A stretch of 16,062 nt of DNA from CAJUOR01 sp964596105 (GCA_964596105.1 CAZQRT010000029.1:1-16062); one strand, 5' to 3'; numbered from the stretch's first letter, positions 1 to 6,624 are shown. Notes: a model not told the origin generated them from the sequence alone. Made by a program: numbers and translations.

Positions 1-178
1 TCTGATCCTTTTTGGTATAACCCACATTATCCAAAAGCTTGGCGATCTCTTGACGCGGGCGGGCATCATACAAATCGTGAATCACTTCCGCGAAAATCTC
101 CTTCTCAGAAAGCAGCGCCACACCATGAACGAGAATATTCTCCTTCAAACCATTCACGACATCCGGGTCTGTATTCAT
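1..178 (-). CDS. Unrecognised protein, N-terminal part (runs off left edge)
   Basis: Fifty-nine codons are visible from an ATG at 178 reading leftward. The protein begins MNTDPDVVNGLKENILVHGV and continues as a charged, probably helical sequence to the window edge. A GGAGG site (187-191) lies 8 bases before the ATG and supports this start. There is no signal peptide or membrane segment in the visible part. I do not recognise the family. It lies downstream of larB on the same strand but is separated by 187 bases, which contain a foldable element and an inverted repeat, so co-transcription with larEB is possible but not shown. Confidence 0.75.
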   Translation of the reverse strand, partial: MNTDPDVVNGLKENILVHGVALLSEKEIFAEVIHDLYDARPRQEIAKLLDNVGYTKKDQ

Positions 179-191
179 TTGATATTCCTCC

Positions 192-226
192 TCGTGATTT
201 TTTCTCATCAAGTTATGGCATCACGA
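192..226 (-). repeat. Inverted repeat abutting the ribosome-binding site of the left-edge gene
   Basis: TCGTGAT (192-198) and ATCACGA (220-226) are perfect 7-base inverted arms separated by 21 bases. Read on the minus strand, the second arm runs directly into the GGAGG of the left-edge gene. The arms could form a leader hairpin that affects ribosome access, or an operator. The function is inference only. Confidence 0.4.
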
Positions 227-283
227 AAAGGTTTTGACTTTAATTTTTTTGCGGCTTGTTAAAACACTGAATATTGAAAGAGG

Positions 284-344
284 ATAGAGCCCCCTTCTGC
301 GATAGAAGGCAGTTGCTCATCAAACTGCCTGAAGGAAACTCTAT
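284..344. other. Foldable intergenic element, possible structured RNA or cis-element
   Basis: Three nested complementary pairs lie in this 61-base stretch. ATAGAG (284-289) pairs with CTCTAT (339-344). CCTTC (293-297) can pair with GAAGG at 331-335 or, as CCTTCT, with AGAAGG at 304-309. AGGCAGTT (307-314) pairs with AACTGCCT (323-330) around an 8-base loop. The result is either a rod with a 3x3 internal loop and a 9-base bulge, or a compact three-way junction. It sits between the larB stop and the next minus-strand gene. A T-run (353-358) follows on the plus strand, 8 bases after the closing stem. I could not match it to a riboswitch class I know, and the sense strand is not determined. Confidence 0.5.
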
Positions 345-365
345 GGACAACATTTTTTCACATTC

Positions 366-1100
366 TTACCTCATATGGTTGATGCGGCTGGCCAGAAACC
401 CGGCCCCGAAGCCGTTATCAATATTGACCACGCTCACCCCGGACGCGCAGCTGTTTAGCATCGCTAATAAAGCGGTCAGCCCGTGAAAGCTCGCCCCGTA
501 GCCGACGCTGGTCGGGACGGCAATCACCGGGCAGGACACCAGGCCGCCAATCACGCTGGCCAGGGCGCCTTCCATGCCGGCGATCGCGATCACCACTTTG
601 GCTTCCTGAAGTTCATCGAGGTGACTTAACAGGCGGTGCAAACCGGCCACGCCGACATCATAAAGGCGCACCACTTCGTTGCCTAAGGCCTCCAGGGTGT
701 AAGCCGCTTCATCGGCCACCGCGATATCGCTGGTGCCGCCGGTAGCGACCACCACTTTGCCTAAACCGTCTTTTTCGGGAAGGGTGCCGACGATGCCGAT
801 CTTGCTTTTAGGGTCATAAAACATCTCAAAATCTGCCCGTACAGCACTGGCTTTTTCCTCGTCCATGCGCGTGATGAGGATGGTCTTTTCATGATGGTCT
901 GTTAAAACTTGAACGATGCCTTTAATCTCCGCGGCGGTTTTTCCGGCCCCGTAGATGACTTCGCAGACCCCCTGCCTGCTTTTACGCTGCAGGTCGACTT
1001 TGGCGTAGCCAAGGTCGACATATCCATTTTCTTTTAAACGCTCCTCGGCTTCATCCACACTAATTTTACCGGCCTGTAGATCGTATAAGATGTCTTTCAT
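366..1100 (-). CDS. larB: LarB, pyridinium-3,5-biscarboxylic acid mononucleotide synthase
   Basis: LarB carboxylates and hydrolyses nicotinic acid adenine dinucleotide, the first step toward the nickel-pincer nucleotide cofactor of lactate racemase and related enzymes. The 244-residue length is normal. The C-terminal half is PurE-like: VATGGTSDIAVADEAA (118-133), IAGMEGALASVIGGL (173-187) and VPTSVGYGASFHG (195-207). Cys218 in the NSCASG segment fits the conserved cysteine that forms the covalent intermediate in the characterised Lactobacillus enzyme (family knowledge). The ATG overlaps the larE stop in an ATGA, so the two genes are translationally coupled in the order larE-larB. No larC or larA is in the window. 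Its product is expected to be soluble and cytoplasmic. Confidence 0.93.
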   Translation of the reverse strand: MKDILYDLQAGKISVDEAEERLKENGYVDLGYAKVDLQRKSRQGVCEVIYGAGKTAAEIKGIVQVLTDHHEKTILITRMDEEKASAVRADFEMFYDPKSKIGIVGTLPEKDGLGKVVVATGGTSDIAVADEAAYTLEALGNEVVRLYDVGVAGLHRLLSHLDELQEAKVVIAIAGMEGALASVIGGLVSCPVIAVPTSVGYGASFHGLTALLAMLNSCASGVSVVNIDNGFGAGFLASRINHMR

Positions 1101-1822
1101 TTTCTCGCCTCCAGATCCATGACAATGGTGTCATAGTAAGGTTTTAACTTTTCCAAAATTTCCGTTCTTTTTTCCAGAAGCAGCGGCATCTGCTCTGCGC
1201 GCAGCTGGATTTTTCCATTGGCGCGGATCCGAAAATCGGAAAAGCCCATGTCTTTTAAAATGCCCTCGGTTTTTTCCGCACGAACAAGTTTTTCAGGAGT
1301 GATGATTTCCCCGGTCGGAACGCGGGTGGCCAGGCAGGCGTAGGAAGGTTTGTCATAGGTGAAAAGGCCGGCTTCTTGCGAGCGGCGGCGGACTTCGTCT
1401 TTCGTGATCCCGCACATTCTTAAGGGTGAATAAACGCGGAATTCTTCCAGGGCTTTCATGCCGGGACGGTCACCGGCGTCATCACTGGCGTTGGTGCCGT
1501 CGATGATCTCTTCATAGCCGTCACACCGTGCTTTTGCGATCAGGGCGGAGAACAGTTTTTTCTTGCAGTAGTAGCAGCGGTCAGCAGGATTTCGGGAAAT
1601 GGTTTCATCGAGAATATCGACGGTGATGACGACAAGGTCATCCCCGGCGAGACGGCGGGCGTCATCGAGTTCAAAAGCGGGCTGAAAGCAGGTTTTCACA
1701 AAATAGGGTTTGACGCTTTGCGCGTACTGTTTGGCGGCGTAGTACAGATAAGATGAGTCGCATCCTCCGGAAAAGGCCAGGGCGACGCGGGGATGCTCTT
1801 GAAAAAAGGTTTCCAGATTCAT
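1097..1822 (-). CDS. larE: LarE, ATP-dependent sulfur transferase for nickel-pincer cofactor
   Basis: LarE adenylates the pyridinium biscarboxylate nucleotide made by LarB and converts its carboxylates to thiocarboxylates. This 241-residue protein has the PP-loop ATP site SGGCDSS (18-24), RNPADRCYYCKKK (77-89) and KPSYACLATRVP (158-169). Cys163 lies where the sacrificial cysteine of the Lactobacillus enzyme is expected. Together with Cys83 and Cys86 it could instead form the three-cysteine iron-sulfur type of LarE, but I cannot tell which from sequence alone. The start is the ATG at 1822, with GGAGG (1831-1835) 8 bases upstream. A longer reading from a TTG at 1837 would begin inside that ribosome-binding site and is rejected. 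It overlaps larB by 4 bases. Confidence 0.93.
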   Translation of the reverse strand: MNLETFFQEHPRVALAFSGGCDSSYLYYAAKQYAQSVKPYFVKTCFQPAFELDDARRLAGDDLVVITVDILDETISRNPADRCYYCKKKLFSALIAKARCDGYEEIIDGTNASDDAGDRPGMKALEEFRVYSPLRMCGITKDEVRRRSQEAGLFTYDKPSYACLATRVPTGEIITPEKLVRAEKTEGILKDMGFSDFRIRANGKIQLRAEQMPLLLEKRTEILEKLKPYYDTIVMDLEARK

Positions 1823-1877
1823 GTTTTTTTCCTCCAAAAAAAATAGCGATATGAAACCATGACGATTTTCATAACCG

Positions 1878-1901
1878 CTTATAATGATTACTTCGGTAAT
1901 C
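1878..1901 (-). promoter_or_regulatory. Possible larE promoter -10 with palindrome GATTAC-TTCG-GTAATC
   Basis: On the minus strand TATAAG (1878-1883) is a plausible -10 for larEB. Directly upstream of it, at 1886-1901, lies a perfect inverted repeat with 6-base arms and a TTCG centre, placed where the promoter spacer would be. No good -35 is visible, which fits an activator-dependent or repressor-blocked promoter. The hairpin has no following T-run and is therefore not a terminator. Confidence 0.4.
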
Positions 1902-1926
1902 TTGATCCGTGCTTATTTTAGCACTC

Positions 1927-1959
1927 CGGCTTGATTTTTACAAGCCGTCATTATATAAT
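1927..1959 (+). promoter_or_regulatory. Promoter of the AraC-family gene with overlapping inverted repeat
   Basis: TTGATT (1931-1936) and TATAAT (1954-1959) are 17 bases apart, a near-consensus vegetative promoter. A perfect inverted repeat, CGGCTTG (1927-1933) and CAAGCCG (1941-1947) around a 7-base AT-rich centre, covers the -35 and the start of the spacer. That position is typical of an operator, possibly for autoregulation; this is inference. Confidence 0.7.
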
Positions 1960-1988
1960 GTAACCGTTTACGGAGGGAAGAAAACACC

Positions 1989-2750
1989 ATGTCTTACGAA
2001 AAGCTTGCTTATCAGGATCAACCCTGGATCGACGTAATGCCGCTTGCTTCACAGGCTGAGCACTGGCATCAAAGTCTCGAGATCATCTATGTTCAGGAGG
2101 GGATTTTGCAGCTGGTTCTCAAGGATAAAAAGTATCAGATCACGAGTGAGGAATTTCTGGCGGTTAACGCCAGCGAGTCGCATGAGCTGAACTGTCACGC
2201 CCGGGGGATCATCGCGCATATCTCTTATGATTTTTTACTGGCGACGGATCCTCATATTGAGCATTACCGCCTCCATCATGGTATCGCCAGGCCGAAGGGT
2301 TTCGATGATCTTTTGAGCCTGGATAAAAATGAGGAGTTTTATCCTTTTCATCTTTTGGCTTTGTGCAGCGAGATGATTTATGACTTGTATGAGCATTACG
2401 GTTATCCTTTTATCAGTGATGATCATCAAAAGGAGAAGCTCGCGAAGATCATGTGTTATTTAAAGGAGCACAGCGATGAGCACATTTCCCGGGAAATGCT
2501 GGCGGAGAAGTTTCAGCTCTCTTACGGTTATATCGCCAAGCTTTTCAAAAAGTATCTAGGGATGTCGGTGTCCGGCTTTGTGATGAAAACAAGAATGTCT
2601 CTGGCGGAGAAGGATCTTTTGACGACGGACAAGTCGATAATGGATATCTGCATGGACCGCGGTTTCGCGAATACCAAGTCGTTTTACCGGGAATTTCACA
2701 AGGCTCATCAGTGTTCTCCCAAGGAGTTCCGCTTACAGAAACAAAGTTGA
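1989..2750 (+). CDS. AraC-family transcriptional regulator (cupin sensor plus AraC DNA-binding domain)
   Basis: This 253-residue regulator has an N-terminal cupin-like sensor domain (about 1-85, with HWHQSLEIIYVQEG at 25-38 typical of the first strands). The C-terminal AraC-type double helix-turn-helix spans about 148-250. Recognition features are ISREMLAEKFQLSYGYIAKL (166-185) for the first HTH and ICMDRGFANTKSFYREFHK (220-238) for the second, followed by the usual SPKEFR. The ligand is unknown; the family usually senses sugars or other small metabolites. GGAGG (1972-1976) precedes the ATG by 12 bases. It is divergent from larEB and lies 86 bases ahead of the lipoprotein esterase, so either neighbour could be its target. 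Confidence 0.92.
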   Translation: MSYEKLAYQDQPWIDVMPLASQAEHWHQSLEIIYVQEGILQLVLKDKKYQITSEEFLAVNASESHELNCHARGIIAHISYDFLLATDPHIEHYRLHHGIARPKGFDDLLSLDKNEEFYPFHLLALCSEMIYDLYEHYGYPFISDDHQKEKLAKIMCYLKEHSDEHISREMLAEKFQLSYGYIAKLFKKYLGMSVSGFVMKTRMSLAEKDLLTTDKSIMDICMDRGFANTKSFYREFHKAHQCSPKEFRLQKQS

Positions 2751-2804
2751 TTTTATGCCATATTGATGTTGATTATTATACTTTTTTAACTTTTGACAAG
2801 GGCG

Positions 2805-2825
2805 TATAATAATTTTTAAAGGAGG
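2805..2825 (+). promoter_or_regulatory. Likely -10 and ribosome-binding site of the lipoprotein esterase gene
   Basis: TATAAT (2805-2810) is a perfect -10, but the matching -35 position holds only a T-run (2782-2787). A consensus TTGACA (2793-2798) sits just 6 bases before the -10 and cannot pair with it. The ribosome-binding site AAAGGAGG (2818-2825) follows. The weak -35 would fit activation by the upstream AraC protein; this is inference. Confidence 0.5.
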
Positions 2826-2836
2826 AAAAAACACCA

Positions 2837-4156
2837 ATGAGAAAATTTTTCAACATGATGCTGGTACTGGCTTTAGCTGTTACTTTAGTGGCATGCGGTG
2901 GCGGCGGCTCGGAAAGCTCCGGTGAATTAACGGGAACTTACAGCGTGAACATCACCGGTGACGACTGGGGCTGCGGCGTGGACAAGGCCATTATCACATT
3001 AAGCGAACCGCTGGACGCAGTCACTCCGGAAAGCTTCAAGGTTACAGAAACCAAGCAGGTAACGGATTTTACCGCTGAAGACTTCCCGGTTAATGAAACG
3101 ACCGTGGATCGCCAGATTACCGATGCTTATCTTTGTGATGAGACTGGCGCGAAGGTGGATGGCGCCAGCCAGTATGTCGCTTTGGAAATGTACATCAGCC
3201 CGAATGACGGCTCGCCGTTCCTTTACGACATGAACGCCGGCAGCAACGTCTGGAGTGATCCTTATTACCTGACGATCACCATGGCGGACGGTGCCGAGCT
3301 GACAACCAATGAGACTCCGGTTACGAGTCTGACGATCGAGACCGCTTATACTTCCAGAACCACGAACGCGGATAACTTCGAAAAGCAGACAGGCACTTAT
3401 GAGGGCGTTGAATACAACTACGCGACCTATGCTCCGGAAGAGAAATCCGACAAGCTGTTTGTCTGGCTGCATGGCGGCGGAGAAGGCGGAGTTGCCACTT
3501 TAGGGGATGCCACGAATGTGGAAGTTACCTTACTGGCAAACAAGGTTACCGCTTTAACCGGCGAGGATTTCCAGTCTACCCTGGGCGGATGCCACATTCT
3601 CGTTCCGCAGTGCCCGACGTTATGGATGGACTGCGGTGAGGGTCAGGAAATCGCCGGCCGTCATTCGATGTATGTGGATTCACTGGTGGCCCTGATTGAT
3701 GATTACGCTGCCAAGAACGAAATCACCAAGATCGTCATCGGCGGATGCTCCAACGGCGGTTACATGACCATGAACCTGGCGATGGATTACGGCGACAAGT
3801 ATCAGGCTTACGTACCGATCTGCGAAGGCATGGCTGACAAGAACATCTCTGATGAAGATATTCAGGCCTTAAAGGATCTGCCTTTGTACTTCGTTTACTC
3901 CAAGGATGATACCACTCTGGATCCGACCATCTACGAGAACCCGACCATTGAGCGTTTACGCAATGCCGGCGCTACCAACCTGCATGTTTCCACGACAGAG
4001 CATGTCACGGATACCAGCGGACGCTTCACCAATGAAGACGGCACGCCTTATACTTATGCCGGACACTGGTCCTGGATCTACTTCGACAACGATGAGACCA
4101 AGTGCGAGGACTGCTCCAAGTCCGCTTTTGACTGGATCGCAGAAACAATTCAATAG
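2837..4156 (+). CDS. Secreted lipoprotein esterase / alpha-beta hydrolase
   Basis: This 439-residue protein begins with a lipoprotein signal peptide: basic MRK, a hydrophobic core and the lipobox LVAC with Cys20 as the acylated residue, followed by a glycine linker. It should be anchored on the outer face of the membrane. Residues about 30-175 look like a beta-rich accessory domain of the Ig-like type found before some esterases (inference). The hydrolase domain spans about 185-439. It shows the oxyanion loop LHGGGEGG (211-218), nucleophile motif GGCSNGGY with Ser305, an acid candidate in SKDD (Asp357 or Asp358) and His410 in GHWSW. The fold resembles prolyl-oligopeptidase/feruloyl-esterase-like enzymes; the substrate is unknown. 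Its position after an AraC regulator suggests an inducible polysaccharide- or plant-ester-related role. It ends at a strong terminator. Confidence 0.88.
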   Translation: MRKFFNMMLVLALAVTLVACGGGGSESSGELTGTYSVNITGDDWGCGVDKAIITLSEPLDAVTPESFKVTETKQVTDFTAEDFPVNETTVDRQITDAYLCDETGAKVDGASQYVALEMYISPNDGSPFLYDMNAGSNVWSDPYYLTITMADGAELTTNETPVTSLTIETAYTSRTTNADNFEKQTGTYEGVEYNYATYAPEEKSDKLFVWLHGGGEGGVATLGDATNVEVTLLANKVTALTGEDFQSTLGGCHILVPQCPTLWMDCGEGQEIAGRHSMYVDSLVALIDDYAAKNEITKIVIGGCSNGGYMTMNLAMDYGDKYQAYVPICEGMADKNISDEDIQALKDLPLYFVYSKDDTTLDPTIYENPTIERLRNAGATNLHVSTTEHVTDTSGRFTNEDGTPYTYAGHWSWIYFDNDETKCEDCSKSAFDWIAETIQ

Positions 4157-4163
4157 CAAGCAG

Positions 4164-4192
4164 AAAAGGATGGGAAACCCCATCCTTTTTTT
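4164..4192 (+). terminator. Intrinsic terminator after the lipoprotein esterase gene
   Basis: AAAAGGATGGG (4164-4174) pairs with CCCATCCTTTT (4179-4189) around a 4-base loop, and the T-run extends to 4192. It begins 7 bases after the stop codon. Confidence 0.93.
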
Positions 4193-4244
4193 GTGTAAGG
4201 TGATTTGGCTGACAGATAAAACAACTTCTCATCTATAACCCGGA

Positions 4245-4564
4245 TCACTCGGCATATTGCGCAGCGGAATGGATATACTCAAGGATTTCTTTTTTCCATT
4301 CGGGATTCTCGGCCTTCTGCACACGCCGCCGCAGGCATTCCAGAAACTCCACGCTTCTGGTCTTGTCCATGATCTCATCAAAAACTTCTCCCAGACAGTA
4401 GAGTTCCTCGTCTGTACACTCCTCCTCAATAAAGCGAATAGACTCGTCGATGTCCAGAGTAATCAGTTTGATTTCCTCTTCCCACCATGGATAAGGATAC
4501 TCGTCGGCACCCGGTGAGTCAATCCGGTCTTTGATGACACGTGATATTTTTGAAAATCCTGCAT
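4245..4564 (-). pseudogene. Small acidic protein gene with an apparent one-base frameshift
   Basis: A long coding-like frame reads leftward to a TGA at 4245-4247. It contains DEYPYPWWEEEIKLITLDID, a helix-rich acidic middle, and ends in EWKKEILEYIHSAAQYAE. That frame has no start codon and is closed by a TGA just upstream. An ATG at 4562-4564, 8 bases after a GGAG (4573-4576), begins MQDFQK in another frame and stops early. Adding one base to the five-A run (Ts at 4547-4551 on the plus strand) joins both into one 106-residue protein, MQDFQKISRVIKDRID and onward. The gene is therefore either decayed by a single deletion, affected by a homopolymer sequencing error, or read by -1 slippage on the A-run. 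There is no signal peptide, and I do not recognise the family. A T/A-rich inverted repeat (4577-4594) lies upstream and could mask the ribosome-binding site. Confidence 0.65.
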
Positions 4565-4632
4565 ATCATTATCTCCTTTTTTTCTTAAAAAAAAGCTAAA
4601 ATGATTATCGGATAAAACTTAAACCTTATCAC

Positions 4633-4660
4633 AAAAAAAGGATCCGCCTTAGCGAATCCT
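4633..4660 (-). terminator. Intrinsic terminator of the minus-strand alpha/beta hydrolase gene
   Basis: Read on the minus strand, AGGATTCGC pairs with GCGGATCCT around TAAG and is followed by a run of seven T. It starts 8 bases after the hydrolase stop codon. Confidence 0.9.
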
Positions 4661-4667
4661 CATGACA

Positions 4668-5552
4668 TCATAGAAACGATTTAAAGAAATCACACTCATC
4701 CGTATTGCACTTCTTCGCTTCCGCAAGCTTCATATTGCAGTGGAAGACATGTCCCAGTTCATGGTCCTTGTCACCGTAGAAGCGGAAAACATGCGGAATC
4801 TTGTGCTCCATCAGCGTTTCCACCATCAAAGGTCCCTGATCAGCCAGGAAGTCCCCCGTGCAAGTCATCACAAAAGCAGGCAGGTAATCCTCGGTAATAT
4901 GATTGCAGGCGCTGATCAGAGCCAGTTCTTCTTCCGTTCCATGTTCCGGCAAAAGTTCCTTCATCAATCCCGACGTCATATCCGTTTCATCATCAGAGAT
5001 CGTGATATTAAACGCTCCACAGTTTAAAGCAATCGCGATTAAATGCAGATTCTTGTTGATCTTGAAATCATAATTCTTCGCATACTCAGGATTTGTATAA
5101 ATGGCGGTATACAAGCCGAGATTATGCGCCCCCGCGGAATCCCCGACCGCGAACACATGCTGCGTGTCCATATCATAACGGCGGCCGTTTTTCACAACCC
5201 AGTCCATGACCAGATTAGTATCCTCCAGGCTGGCCGGGAACTTAAACTCCGGAGCCAGACGGTACGTGAAATTCACCACCGCGAAACCCTGCTGAGCCAG
5301 ACTCATGCAGTAATACTGATAACGCTCCTTGTCACCGTAAACCCAGCCGCCGCCGTGGATACTGACAATCACCGGCAGCTTCTTGCCATCCATGCCCTTC
5401 GGGCGATAGACATCCAGCACCTGCCAGTCCTTATCCGGACCATAAACGATATCATCAAAACGCTCAACATCATCCGGCGTAGTCAGCCCGGCATCACGAA
5501 TATTGTCGCCCTCCTCAAAAGCTTCCCGAACCTTTAAAGCCAAACTTTCCAT
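4668..5552 (-). CDS. Alpha/beta hydrolase of the hormone-sensitive-lipase type (carboxylesterase)
   Basis: This 294-residue, apparently cytoplasmic esterase has the HSL-family hallmarks. The oxyanion motif is HGGGW (66-70), the nucleophile elbow GDSAG has Ser139, the acid residue is probably Asp234 in CTGDFLADQ, and the base is probably His268 in GHVFH. Such enzymes cleave short-chain esters; the natural substrate is not predictable. The start is the ATG at 5552, 8 bases after AAAGGAGG (5561-5568); an upstream in-frame ATG has no such site. The gene is divergent from the choloylglycine-hydrolase gene, with 106 bases between starts. It ends in its own terminator and so forms a single-gene unit. 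Confidence 0.9.
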   Translation of the reverse strand: MESLALKVREAFEEGDNIRDAGLTTPDDVERFDDIVYGPDKDWQVLDVYRPKGMDGKKLPVIVSIHGGGWVYGDKERYQYYCMSLAQQGFAVVNFTYRLAPEFKFPASLEDTNLVMDWVVKNGRRYDMDTQHVFAVGDSAGAHNLGLYTAIYTNPEYAKNYDFKINKNLHLIAIALNCGAFNITISDDETDMTSGLMKELLPEHGTEEELALISACNHITEDYLPAFVMTCTGDFLADQGPLMVETLMEHKIPHVFRFYGDKDHELGHVFHCNMKLAEAKKCNTDECDFFKSFL

Positions 5553-5574
5553 AACATCAACCTCCTTTCCTTTC

Positions 5575-5580
5575 ATTATA
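5575..5580 (-). promoter_or_regulatory. -10 element for the minus-strand hydrolase
   Basis: TATAAT on the minus strand lies just ahead of the AAAGGAGG site. The -35 at 17 bases (TAGCAT) is poor. A TTGTGATA motif lies farther upstream, at a distance too long for a normal spacer. Confidence 0.4.
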
Positions 5581-5610
5581 AACATCTTTCTAATTTTATG
5601 CTATCACAAG

Positions 5611-5638
5611 TTTACATTTTCCCTATTTATATTATAAT
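5611..5638 (+). promoter_or_regulatory. Promoter of the choloylglycine hydrolase gene
   Basis: TTTACA (5611-5616) and TATAAT (5633-5638) are separated by 16 bases. The AAGGAGG ribosome-binding site follows 7 bases later, which leaves a very short leader. Confidence 0.65.
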
Positions 5639-5658
5639 GACAACAAGGAGGAAACTTT

Positions 5659-6624
5659 ATGTGTACAGCTATTTTATACCGTCACTACTTCGGACGGAAC
5701 TTCGACTTGGAATACTCATACCATGAGACCATCACCATTACCCCGCGAAACTATCCGCTGCAATTCAGACAAAAACCGGCCATCAAAGAGCATTACGCTC
5801 TGATCGGCACGGCCTTTGTCCAGGAAAACTATCCCCTCTACTATGATGCCATCAATGAAAAAGGGCTGGGGATGGCCGGACTTAATTTCCCGGGCAATGC
5901 CTATTATCATCCGATTGATGAAAGTAAAGACAACATCGGCTCTTTCGAATTCATCCCCTGGGTTCTCAGCCAGTGCGACAGCGTGAAACAGGCCCGCGAA
6001 TTATTAAAAAACATCAACATCGCGGCCATCGACTTCAACCCGCAGCTGCCTTCCAGCCCGCTGCACTGGATGATCGCCGATCAAAACGAATCCATCGTCG
6101 TCGAATCCATGAAAGACGGCCTGAAAGTCTATGACAACCCTGTCAATGTCCTCACGAACAACCCGCCGTTTGACTATCAGTTAACCCACCTCATCGACTA
6201 CATGGGACTGTCCAACCAGCAGCTGACAAACAACTTCTCAGACAAACTCGAACTGAACCCTTACAGCCGCGGCATGGGCGGCATGGGCCTGCCGGGTGAT
6301 CTGTCCAGCGCTTCCCGCTTCGTCAAAGCCGCCTTCACCCTGCACAACAGCTTAGCCGACGAAACCGAAGAATCCAGCATCAGCCAGTTCTTCCACGTCC
6401 TGACATCCGTTGAGCAGCAGCGCGGTTTAGTCGATATGGGCCACGACCAGTTTGAAATCACCATCTACTCATCATGCGCCAACCTCGAAACCGGCACCTA
6501 CTACTACACCACCTACGACAACTCCCAGATCACCGCGGTCGACATGAGCCATACCGATCTTGACGCCAGCACCCTGACAAGCTACCCGATGATCACGAAA
6601 ACAAACATTCATCATCAAAATTAA
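5659..6624 (+). CDS. Choloylglycine hydrolase family protein (bile salt hydrolase / penicillin V acylase)
   Basis: This is an Ntn-hydrolase of 321 residues, the usual size, that cleaves amide bonds of conjugated bile salts or related substrates. Cys2 directly follows the start Met, as required for the N-terminal nucleophile. Other active-site positions are present: Arg13 and Asp16 in FGRNFD, Asn76 in MAGLNFPGN, Asn167 in VLTNNPPF and Arg220 in GLPGDLSSASRF. The segment between Cys2 and FGRN is about five residues shorter than in the Clostridium perfringens enzyme (compared from memory). The LTNNPPFDYQLTHL and GLPGDLSSASRF blocks resemble bile salt hydrolases more than penicillin acylases, but substrate choice cannot be settled from motifs. 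There is no signal peptide, so it is intracellular. It is transcribed alone, between its own promoter and terminator. Confidence 0.93.
   Translation: MCTAILYRHYFGRNFDLEYSYHETITITPRNYPLQFRQKPAIKEHYALIGTAFVQENYPLYYDAINEKGLGMAGLNFPGNAYYHPIDESKDNIGSFEFIPWVLSQCDSVKQARELLKNINIAAIDFNPQLPSSPLHWMIADQNESIVVESMKDGLKVYDNPVNVLTNNPPFDYQLTHLIDYMGLSNQQLTNNFSDKLELNPYSRGMGGMGLPGDLSSASRFVKAAFTLHNSLADETEESSISQFFHVLTSVEQQRGLVDMGHDQFEITIYSSCANLETGTYYYTTYDNSQITAVDMSHTDLDASTLTSYPMITKTNIHHQN

Noticed and set aside
50..262. Plus-strand 70-codon frame at the left edge
   Set aside because: It is opposite the minus-strand gene that has a proper GGAGG and ATG, and it has no site of its own.
284..344. Element interpreted as a lysine, purine, preQ1 or hammerhead RNA
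   Set aside because: The stem closing resembles some of these loosely, and TTTGATGAG occurs in a loop, but the conserved cores of those classes are not present in the right places.
1886..1901. UUCG hairpin taken as a terminator
   Set aside because: There is no T-run on either side in either orientation, and it lies between two divergent genes where no terminator is needed.
2793..2810. TTGACA followed by TATAAT taken as one promoter
   Set aside because: The spacing is only 6 bases. Pairing TTGACA with a -10 at 17 bases would place the transcript start after the ribosome-binding site.
2999..3472. Antisense open frame (157 codons) within the lipoprotein esterase gene
   Set aside because: It overlaps a well-supported gene, starts without a suitable site and shows no family features.
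4257..4517. Plus-strand 86-codon frame in the region of the frameshifted small gene
   Set aside because: No ribosome-binding site is visible, and the minus-strand reading gives a far more protein-like sequence (acidic helices, tryptophan pair, good start region once the one-base shift is allowed).
5043..5537. Plus-strand open frame (164 codons) opposite the HSL-type hydrolase
   Set aside because: The minus-strand protein has a full catalytic triad and oxyanion motif; the plus frame is a shadow with an atypical composition.
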